10,139 bases of DNA from contig DATDVL010000039.1 in assembly GCA_035290025.1 (NCBI GenBank), forward strand, positions 1-10,139, in the 5' to 3' direction. The translations under genes and the position numbers were made by a program. Shown piece by piece: positions 5,670-10,139 of the stretch. The DNA comes from DATDVL01 sp035290025. GTDB lineage: Archaea; Nanobdellota; Nanobdellia; SCGC-AAA011-G17; DATDVL01. How positions within the stretch are numbered: position 1 is the stretch's first letter; the number at the start of each line of letters is the position of its first letter. Under the pieces are notes generated by a model. That model ran no database searches. It had not been told where the DNA came from and saw only the letters and a program-made list of their open reading frames with translations.

Positions 5670-6256
5670 TTGAACACCTCACCTGTTTCCTGAGACCAAA
5701 ATAATAAGTCCAACTCATCCATAGGTATCTTCACCTGCGCAGCGAACTTTTGAAACTTACGCTCAATAAGAAAATAACGATTCCTCGTCAACGACTTCGG
5801 CAACGAAGGAATAACCTTATGCTGCACCAAATGCTTCAAAATATGACGATCCAAAATACCCAAACCACGATGACCAATATTACGCAAAAAATGCGCAGAC
5901 TCCTTCAAACCCAAGCCATCAACATGATCAGCAAGCCACAAACGACTATCTACAGAAGATAATTCCTGTATTTTAGCAACAATTTCCGGAAACTGTTTCT
6001 TCATAGCCAACAAACGCTTCGCCTTCGTCCTATTAAAACGAACCAAACGAATATGTGGAAAAGGATCAATAGCCTTCTTAGCAAAATCAGCCTTCTTCAA
6101 CGACACAACAGCAGTATAACATACCTTAGCAGAAGAAGCAGGCGTCAACAAACAAAAACACAACTCATAAAAATACTCCGAAGAAGGAACAGCAGAAAAA
6201 TCACGCAAACGCTGCCGAATAACCTTCTGATGCTGACGATACACCTGATGAAGCAT
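5666..6256 (-). CDS. ogg: Archaeal 8-oxoguanine DNA glycosylase/AP lyase (Ogg2, MjaOgg type)
   Basis: Excises 8-oxoguanine from DNA and cleaves the AP site. The 196-residue length suits the compact Ogg2 subfamily known from Methanocaldococcus and Sulfolobus. Visible marks: ELCFCLLTPASSAK (31-44), helix-hairpin-helix DGLGLKESAHFLRNIG (113-128) with catalytic Lys118, ILDRHIL (134-140) with catalytic Asp136, and the C-terminal tail LLFWSQETGEVFK ending in Lys196; in this subfamily the last lysine helps recognise the damaged base. The ATG at 6256 has a TATA box about 25 nt upstream, so the mRNA is probably leaderless. It heads the ogg-methyltransferase-nth unit. Confidence 0.9.
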   Translation of the reverse strand: MLHQVYRQHQKVIRQRLRDFSAVPSSEYFYELCFCLLTPASSAKVCYTAVVSLKKADFAKKAIDPFPHIRLVRFNRTKAKRLLAMKKQFPEIVAKIQELSSVDSRLWLADHVDGLGLKESAHFLRNIGHRGLGILDRHILKHLVQHKVIPSLPKSLTRNRYFLIERKFQKFAAQVKIPMDELDLLFWSQETGEVFK

Positions 6257-6275
6257 ACACCTACCACAAGAAGAG

Positions 6276-6286
6276 AATTATAAAAG
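6276..6286 (-). promoter_or_regulatory. TATA box of the ogg operon
   Basis: CTTTTATAATT on the minus strand, centred about 25 nt before the ATG at 6256. It lies in the 38-bp gap directly after the stop of the upstream gene. Confidence 0.65.
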
Positions 6287-6294
6287 ATTATTCA

Positions 6295-6945
6295 TTAAGG
6301 ATACGAATGTATACGCCTTAATCCCAAATGGTCAATACGCCTCTCTTCGTCTGCCCTACGGCGCCCGTGGAATGCTTCTTTCCTAAACTTGACATCAGAC
6401 AATTCTTGTTCACTAGCAACCATCCCAGGAATTACTACATCCTTATTCGCTGAAGATGGTCGTAGATACGGAGGTAGAATTGCATCAATTCTAATAATAG
6501 GGATAACTATTTCTTCAACAGAAACTTCATACGGAGAAAAAAAGCCAGACCTATCTGAAGCGAACATCTGACCTTTAATTTTTACAGGAACTTCTCGAAC
6601 AGCAATTTGACGTAACAATTCTAACAGACTATAGTATCTTTTATAGCCCTCTTGAACACTATCTACTGAAGAATAAGCAGTCTGAAAATCACTATCAACA
6701 GCGCTTAGATCATGCACTAATTCAAGACGCATACGACGACCACGAGGACCAAAACCCATATTATACTCATGCCCTAACAATACTTGCGGAACACCCCTAC
6801 CACAAACACCCCAACGCCAAGCACCATCAGGAACAAAAGGAAAATTAATCTTATCATGCAACTCAACAGGCATACCTGCAGGCAACTGACCACTATCAAT
6901 ACCTGCAATAGCCTGATCCACGGTACGAGAAATATACGTAACCAT
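6295..6945 (-). CDS. Unrecognised protein, 216 residues
   Basis: No family recognised. There is no signal peptide or membrane segment. The N-terminal half (to about residue 75) holds a Trp/Gly-rich stretch, DGAWRWGVCGRGVPQVLLGHE, then GFGPRGRRMRLELVHD. The middle is helical (SLLELLRQIAVRE). The segment VPVKIKGQMFASDRSGFFSPYEVSVEEIVI (about 118-147) has the strand rhythm of a small OB-like barrel, a guess only. The tail is Arg-rich (RKEAFHGRRRADEERR). The ATG at 6945 is supported by a TATA box about 26 nt upstream. Base use is uneven: the 5' third follows the local strand bias, whereas the 3' two thirds (6301-6720) do not, which could mean recent change or a recombined segment. Confidence 0.75.
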   Translation of the reverse strand: MVTYISRTVDQAIAGIDSGQLPAGMPVELHDKINFPFVPDGAWRWGVCGRGVPQVLLGHEYNMGFGPRGRRMRLELVHDLSAVDSDFQTAYSSVDSVQEGYKRYYSLLELLRQIAVREVPVKIKGQMFASDRSGFFSPYEVSVEEIVIPIIRIDAILPPYLRPSSANKDVVIPGMVASEQELSDVKFRKEAFHGRRRADEERRIDHLGLRRIHSYP

Positions 6946-6965
6946 GAACCAATCCTACTTGGAAA

Positions 6966-6975
6966 CCTTAAATAC
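6966..6975 (-). promoter_or_regulatory. TATA box of the 6295-6945 gene
   Basis: GTATTTAAGG on the minus strand, centred about 26 nt before the ATG at 6945. Divergent from the PIN-gene promoter about 30 bp away. Confidence 0.6.
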
Positions 6976-7005
6976 TTTTCTCATCCAATCATGAGGACGA
7001 AAACT

Positions 7006-7013
7006 CTTATAAG
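7006..7013 (+). promoter_or_regulatory. TATA box of the PIN-rpoE1-ribosomal operon
   Basis: CTTATAAG preceded by the purine-rich CGAAAA, a plausible BRE element. Centred about 26 nt before the ATG at 7035. It is the only clear promoter seen for the seven genes from 7035 to 9141. Confidence 0.65.
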
Positions 7014-7034
7014 AAGTGCATTCTACAAAGACCC

Positions 7035-7394
7035 ATGCTCACCATCATCTTAGACACAGACTTCTTACTCAACATCCTCAGAAGAAAAATACGCCTAGAA
7101 CAAGAACTCACCCGGATATTAGACCAACCCTACCAGTTAGTCATCCTCAGCAACACCCTCAAAGAACTCCAAGGAAAAAAAGACGGCAAACTAGCACTCA
7201 CCTACGCACAACGACACACCATCCAAACTACCAACCAACCAGGAACATTTGATGACGCCGTACACAACTACCCCCATTCCTACGTAGCAACGCAAGACAA
7301 AGCCCTAAAAGAAAAGCTTAAAAAGGAAGATTTCGGCATCATAACCATTAGACAACAAAATCATCTCATCATAGAACATGTACTACGAAATTGA
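7035..7394 (+). CDS. PIN-domain nuclease, archaeal Fcf1/Utp24-like
   Basis: A 119-residue single PIN domain, a metal-dependent RNA nuclease fold. Candidate acidic residues are in the usual order: Asp7/Asp9 in IILDTDFLL (the family more often has LDTNFLL), Glu44 in LKEL, Asp73/Asp74 in FDDAV, and Asp88 in VATQDKALKEKLK. Archaeal PIN proteins of this type, related to eukaryotic Fcf1/Utp24 used in 18S rRNA maturation, are often found beside rpoE1, which fits here. A role in rRNA processing is therefore more likely than a VapC toxin, and there is no antitoxin gene next to it. The gene overlaps the start of rpoE1 by 17 nt. The start is fixed by the TATA box 26 nt upstream. Confidence 0.82.
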   Translation: MLTIILDTDFLLNILRRKIRLEQELTRILDQPYQLVILSNTLKELQGKKDGKLALTYAQRHTIQTTNQPGTFDDAVHNYPHSYVATQDKALKEKLKKEDFGIITIRQQNHLIIEHVLRN

Positions 7395-7959
7395 AGTAAA
7401 AAGCCATGTACGCGTACCGCCGAGCAAGTTCGGACAAGAAACAAAACTCAGCATTATGGAAAGCATCAAAGAACGCTTCGACGGAGCAGTCACCAAAGAA
7501 CTAGGAGCAGTCTTAGGAGTAACCGACGTCACGAGCATAGGAGAAGGCGTCATCATACCCGGAGACGGAGCAACTTATTACGACACCACGTTCAAACTCT
7601 TAGCATTCAAACCAGAAATGCAAGAAATGGCACTAGGAAAAATAACTGATATTACTGACTTCGGAGCATTCATCGACCTCGGAGCACTCGACGGCATGAT
7701 CCACATCAGCCAAACCATGGACGACTTCGTCAGCTTCAGCAAAAGCAACGTCCTCACGGGCAAAGAAAGCAAACGCTCACTCAAAGTAGGAGACAAATGC
7801 AGAGCACGCATCATCGCCGTAAGCTACAAAGAAGCAGGCAACCCCAAACTAGGACTCACGATGAGACAAAGCAGACTAGGAAGCATCGGCTGGATAGAAG
7901 AAGACCTCAAGAAAGAAACAGAACCAGAAAAAACTGAAAAGAAAGGGAAGAAAGAATAA
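7378..7959 (+). CDS. rpoE1: DNA-directed RNA polymerase subunit Rpo7 (RpoE1/E')
   Basis: Archaeal homologue of Rpb7; with Rpo4 it forms the polymerase stalk, binds nascent RNA and aids promoter opening and termination. The N-terminal domain (residues 1-80) starts MYYEIEVKSHVRVPPSKFG and contains ITxIGEG-like TSIGEGVIIPGDGATYYDTTFKLL in two overlapping parts (52-75). The S1 RNA-binding domain follows at about 82-163: GKITDITDFGAFIDLGALDG, then MIHISQ and LGLTMRQSRLG. The C-terminal 20 residues are a charged Lys/Glu tail. Length (193) is usual. It overlaps the PIN gene by 17 nt, and its TAA shares one base with the spt4 ATG. Confidence 0.96.
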   Translation: MYYEIEVKSHVRVPPSKFGQETKLSIMESIKERFDGAVTKELGAVLGVTDVTSIGEGVIIPGDGATYYDTTFKLLAFKPEMQEMALGKITDITDFGAFIDLGALDGMIHISQTMDDFVSFSKSNVLTGKESKRSLKVGDKCRARIIAVSYKEAGNPKLGLTMRQSRLGSIGWIEEDLKKETEPEKTEKKGKKE

Positions 7960-8141
7960 TGGCAAAAAAAGCATGCAGAAAATGCAAAATCATGGTAGAA
8001 GGAAACCAATGCCCCATGTGCAAAGGAACAGACTTCACCGACAACTGGAAAGGAAGATTATATATCATTGACGCCAGCAAAAGCGACATCGCAAAAAAAG
8101 TAAACATCACACAAAAAGGAGAATATGCTATAAAAGTATAA
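7959..8141 (+). CDS. spt4: Transcription elongation factor Spt4 (RpoE2/E'')
   Basis: Small zinc protein that pairs with Spt5 to clamp RNA polymerase during elongation. In its 60 residues the zinc ligands are Cys6 and Cys9 (C-R-K-C) and Cys18 and Cys21 (C-P-M-C), followed by the conserved GTDFTDNWKGRLYIID stretch that meets Spt5. Length is typical. The start overlaps the rpoE1 stop (TAATG). No Shine-Dalgarno is clear, so coupled translation is likely. Confidence 0.95.
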   Translation: MAKKACRKCKIMVEGNQCPMCKGTDFTDNWKGRLYIIDASKSDIAKKVNITQKGEYAIKV

Positions 8142-8145
8142 CACC

Positions 8146-8436
8146 ATGGAACTCGAATTACAACACCACCAAGAAAACAAGATCTGCGGAAGAACAGAAG
8201 GAACAGCAAACGTCACCCACACCGGAGCAAAAACACCCAGCATCGCAGACATCAAAAAACACTTAGCAGAAAAAACAGGCAACAACGAAGCAACCCTAGC
8301 CATAAAAAAAGTACACACCCACTTCGGAAGCAACCAAAGCAAAGTAACCTACTACGCCTACAAAAACGAAAACGATTACAAACTCTACGAAACACGCAAA
8401 GAAAAGAAAAAAGAAGCAGCACCGGGAGCAAAATAA
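8146..8436 (+). CDS. rps24e: Small-subunit ribosomal protein S24e
   Basis: Archaeal/eukaryotic 30S protein, 96 residues. Recognised by the pattern GTANVTHTGAKTPSIADIKKHLAEK, in two parts at about residues 20-44, then LAIKKVHTHFGSNQSKVTYYAY (51-72) and the closing YKNENDYKLYETRKEKKK. The basic Lys-rich tail is normal. It follows spt4 by 4 bp and is directly joined to rps27ae (TAA then ATG). Confidence 0.93.
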   Translation: MELELQHHQENKICGRTEGTANVTHTGAKTPSIADIKKHLAEKTGNNEATLAIKKVHTHFGSNQSKVTYYAYKNENDYKLYETRKEKKKEAAPGAK

Positions 8437-8622
8437 ATGGTAAAGAAAAAAATAAAAAACCATAAACCAAGCCAACGATGGAAACACTACAAAATCAACG
8501 GTGAAAAACTAGAAAAAACCAAGAAAGAATGCCCAAAATGCGGAGCAGGCGTATTCCTAGCAGACCACAAAGACAGACACTACTGCGGACGATGCAGCTA
8601 CCTAGAAATGAAAAAGAAATAA
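8437..8622 (+). CDS. rps27ae: Small-subunit ribosomal protein S27ae
   Basis: A 61-residue zinc-ribbon ribosomal protein. Two Cys pairs are present: C32-P-K-C35 and C50-G-R-C53, within KKECPKCGAGVFLADHKDRH and YCGRCSYLEMKKK. In eukaryotes this protein is made as a ubiquitin fusion; here, as usual in archaea, it stands alone. The N-terminus is strongly basic. The ATG follows the rps24e stop codon without a gap. Confidence 0.95.
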   Translation: MVKKKIKNHKPSQRWKHYKINGEKLEKTKKECPKCGAGVFLADHKDRHYCGRCSYLEMKKK

Positions 8623-8629
8623 TCTACAC

Positions 8630-8944
8630 ATGCCTACCTATACCCACCCTAGAGCACAAGCATTACACGAACGAGCAACACAGCTAGATAGAGAAGTAGA
8701 TAATTGGTACTTCGGCTCTTCAGGAAATGGACATAATAACGGACTCGCCAGTTCTTATCACTGGGGAGGATCACGATCAGACATACCAGAAAGCATCAGA
8801 GAAAAAGAAGAGACTGCCAAAATGTTAGAATCCATGGCACAAACCAGAGAACGGCAAGCACAACGACCTGTCATAAGAACACTCGCAACTATTCTTGACC
8901 ATTACGAGGACTTGCTTGATAGACTTTTTGCTAGGTTCCTATAA
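8630..8944 (+). CDS. Unrecognised protein, 104 residues, in the ribosomal operon
   Basis: No family recognised. It has no signal peptide or membrane segment. The N-terminal region (HPRAQALHERATQLDREVDN) is helical. A Gly/Asn/His-rich low-complexity link follows at about residues 27-48 (WYFGSSGNGHNNGLASSYHW), then a second helical part rich in charged residues (IREKEETAKMLESMAQTRER) and a hydrophobic-helical end (TLATILDHYEDLLDRLFARFL). It starts 7 bp after rps27ae and its stop shares one base with the next ATG (TAATG), so it belongs to the operon and is very probably translated. Function unknown. Confidence 0.75.
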   Translation: MPTYTHPRAQALHERATQLDREVDNWYFGSSGNGHNNGLASSYHWGGSRSDIPESIREKEETAKMLESMAQTRERQAQRPVIRTLATILDHYEDLLDRLFARFL

Positions 8945-9141
8945 TGAAGCCAGCAGCACTCTACAAAACAACCACAACTATCTATACCATCATTGGCATC
9001 TTAGGCATCATCTTTACCATCCTCGGCGTAGCACAAAAAAAATACTTCTTCAGCATCATCATGGCAGCCATAGCCTACATAGCATTCGACAACACCTTCT
9101 GCACGACGAGAAAGAAATACTATCTGAAGAAAAAAAGATAG
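8944..9141 (+). CDS. Small membrane protein, 65 residues, two predicted TM helices
   Basis: Unrecognised. Two hydrophobic segments, about residues 12-30 (TIYTIIGILGIIFTILGVA) and 34-50 (YFFSIIMAAIAYIAFDN), are joined by a short basic turn (QKK). The tail is strongly basic (RKKYYLKKKR), so both ends probably face the cytosol. It is translationally linked to the gene before it by a one-base overlap and is the last gene of the operon; a new promoter follows. A longer frame overlapping from 8895 in another phase is a shadow. Confidence 0.72.
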   Translation: MKPAALYKTTTTIYTIIGILGIIFTILGVAQKKYFFSIIMAAIAYIAFDNTFCTTRKKYYLKKKR

Positions 9142-9151
9142 GTTCACAATA

Positions 9152-9159
9152 CTTTTAAG
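9152..9159 (+). promoter_or_regulatory. TATA-like box of the 9182-9802 gene
   Basis: CTTTTAAG, centred about 26 nt before the ATG at 9182. The six T at 9163-9168 just after it could also help end the upstream operon. Confidence 0.5.
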
Positions 9160-9181
9160 GCATTTTTTGAATAAAACTTAC

Positions 9182-9802
9182 ATGACCTTCCTTCTTATTC
9201 ACCAATCACCAAGAAGAATATTAGCTGTATCAGACCTACAATTAACCTTTCTACCTAACGATGACCCCGGGCCAAGAACATTTGTCACAGAAAAGTTCAG
9301 ACCAGACAGTGAAGGAAACCTTGTAGCCTATCACGGAAGAATGAACAGTGACGAAATACAAATCCTCGAAACAACACCTTTAGCAGACCTAAAAAAACAA
9401 GCATTCTCAAACCTACCCAACATCAGAAAAAACTTAGCAAACCAAATCCTAGCTATAGACATAACAACAGCACAAGCCTACGAAGGAGACTCTGAAAACC
9501 CTCTCACACCTGTCAGGAATTATCATACCAGTGCATGCGGCATCACCGCAGACCGTATCCTAGCACTCCAAAGAAAAATAACAGAAGGATTACCCGCAGA
9601 GCCATCACGCAAAGACTTAGAACGCATGGCACTACAAACAGAATTCTTCCTCTTAGAAGAAGAAAAAACCAACACTACTATAGGAGGATGCATCAGCTAT
9701 ATCATCCAGCCAGGAAAATTACGCGTCTACCGAAGAGCACTAGGAAAACTCCACGGCTTCCCAGAAGCAGTATGGAACGAAAAAAGAAGATTAGTCTACT
9801 AA
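9182..9802 (+). CDS. Unrecognised protein, 206 residues, possibly Ntn-hydrolase-like
   Basis: No family is firmly recognised. The start MTFLLIHQSPRRILAVSDLQ followed by LTF recalls the first strands of proteasome-type Ntn hydrolases (strand, turn, then an A-x-D-x-x-x-T strand), and the late IGGCISYIIQPGKLRVYRR (167-185) recalls their closing strand pair; this is a weak shape argument. A helical stretch lies at about 122-162 (ITADRILALQRKIT; RKDLERMALQTEFFLLEEE). No N-terminal Thr/Ser/Cys nucleophile is evident near the start, so if the fold is right the protein may be inactive or processed. A TTG at 9167 extends the frame five codons, but the ATG at 9182 fits the TATA box and is preferred. 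Codons end in A/C like other native plus-strand genes. Confidence 0.72.
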   Translation: MTFLLIHQSPRRILAVSDLQLTFLPNDDPGPRTFVTEKFRPDSEGNLVAYHGRMNSDEIQILETTPLADLKKQAFSNLPNIRKNLANQILAIDITTAQAYEGDSENPLTPVRNYHTSACGITADRILALQRKITEGLPAEPSRKDLERMALQTEFFLLEEEKTNTTIGGCISYIIQPGKLRVYRRALGKLHGFPEAVWNEKRRLVY

Positions 9803-10031
9803 CAATAATCTTTAAACAACGAATATACTTCACGTTTTATAAACAACAGAAAAAATTCTTCTCAAAAACGCTGTAAACACGTTCTATACACTCAAAAACA
9901 GCAAAAAACAAGGCTTTTCACCCTTAAAATAGGCTATAAACATGTTTAAACACCACTAGAGCTGGAAGAACCCTTTTATAGCTAGACACCTCTTTTACCG
10001 TACAGCTTTCTTATCTAGCTGCAAGAATCAC
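9803..10031 (+). other. Non-coding region upstream of gyrB
   Basis: About 230 AT-rich bases without a credible ORF. It holds TATA-like stretches at about 9834-9842 (TTTTATAA), 9933-9940 (GCTATAAA) and 9973-9981 (CTTTTATAG); the last could serve gyrB with a leader of roughly 30 nt. There is a 12-bp perfect palindrome TAAACATGTTTA at 9937-9948, and a 7-bp inverted pair AGCTAGA (9980-9986) and TCTAGCT (10014-10020) flanking the likely transcription start. These could be operator sites. No tRNA is seen. Confidence 0.5.
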
Positions 10032-10082
10032 ATGCCCGAAGAACAACCACAAGACTATAGTGCAAAAAACATCACCGTACTG
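10032..10082 (+). CDS. gyrB: DNA gyrase subunit B, first 17 codons (gene broken by fold-back at window end)
   Basis: Start of the ATPase subunit of the type II topoisomerase that supercoils DNA. The plus strand reads MPEEQPQDYSAKNITVL, the typical GyrB/ParE opening, then turns into a non-matching LLLVLSVR and a stop at 10104-10106. The missing continuation is found on the opposite strand of the terminal inverted repeat: 10137 down to 10075 reads the same residues and goes on ITVLKGLEAVR, the standard motif that leads into KRPGMYIG. So the real gene continues past the window and the last 57 bases are chimeric. GyrB is more likely than ParE in an archaeon, but the short stretch does not separate them. 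Confidence 0.82.
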
Positions 10083-10139
10083 CTTCTAGTCCTTTCAGTA
10101 CGGTGATGTTTTTTGCACTATAGTCTTGTGGTTGTTCTT
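10039..10139. repeat. Perfect 44-bp terminal inverted repeat (probable snap-back artefact)
   Basis: Arms 10039-10082 and 10096-10139 are exact reverse complements, separated by a 13-base loop (10083-10095, CTTCTAGTCCTTT). The right arm stops only because the window stops. The loop read on the minus strand (AAAGGACTAGAAG) codes K-G-L-E-A of GyrB, and native gyrB has GTACTG and CAGTAC on either side of it, a short inverted pair able to prime fold-back synthesis. Confidence 0.93.

Noticed and set aside
7035..7394. PIN protein as a VapC toxin
   Set aside because: No antitoxin gene precedes it, and its overlap with rpoE1 in a core operon fits the Fcf1/Utp24-like archaeal group better.
9803..10031. 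Replication origin next to gyrB
   Set aside because: No cdc6/orc1 gene and no repeated origin-box motif; only AT-richness and short palindromes are present.
10039..10139. Terminal inverted repeat as a natural hairpin telomere, terminator or transposon end
   Set aside because: The repeat consists of gyrB coding sequence, and the loop continues GyrB correctly only on the opposite strand, which is what snap-back synthesis gives.

Overview
The window reads as a piece of a small-genome archaeon, probably DPANN of the Woesearchaeota/Pacearchaeota kind (the lineage is an inference). Archaeal markers are RNA polymerase Rpo7/RpoE1, Spt4, ribosomal proteins S24e and S27ae, a short archaeal-type 8-oxoguanine glycosylase (Ogg2/MjaOgg type), an archaeal PIN nuclease, and TATA boxes about 26 nt ahead of start codons. 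A bacterial-type gyrase B gene begins at the right edge, as in many gyrase-bearing archaea.

Layout. 1-424 (minus): 5' part of thioredoxin reductase. 547-654 (plus): a possible 35-residue protein. 656-2034 (minus): an alpha/beta hydrolase and a DUF2064 GT-A glycosyltransferase, each with its own promoter. 2170-3316 (plus): a SIMPL-domain lipoprotein, a small lipoprotein and an antitoxin-like small protein. 3418-4518 (plus): a two-motif LAGLIDADG homing endonuclease whose 3' end overlaps nth antisense. 4445-6256 (minus): a compact unit ogg - membrane methyltransferase - nth. 6295-6945 (minus): unknown protein. 7035-9141 (plus): an information-processing operon, PIN nuclease - rpoE1 - spt4 - rps24e - rps27ae - unknown - small membrane protein. 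9182-9802 (plus): unknown protein. 9803-10031: non-coding. 10032 onward: gyrB start, destroyed by a fold-back inverted repeat.

Three patterns cross gene borders. First, at least ten genes have a TATA-like box centred about 24-28 nt before the start codon, implying leaderless mRNAs; this corrects three start sites (1354, 2034, 9182) and supports a GTG start at 3418. Second, the plus strand is rich in A and C whichever strand is coding: plus genes end codons in A/C and minus genes in T/G. The stretch from about 3060 to 4690, centred on the homing endonuclease, lacks this and looks foreign. Third, the window ends in a perfect 44-bp inverted repeat made from the first codons of gyrB. Its minus strand reads further into GyrB than its plus strand does, which marks it as a snap-back chimera of amplification or assembly rather than biology.

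The repair unit pairs two base-excision glycosylases (8-oxoG and oxidised pyrimidine/AP) with a membrane methyltransferase under one promoter. The rpoE1-spt4-rps24e-rps27ae order is the classical archaeal transcription/translation cluster, here led by a PIN nuclease and followed by two unrecognised genes. No tRNA, rRNA, CRISPR array or insertion sequence was seen.
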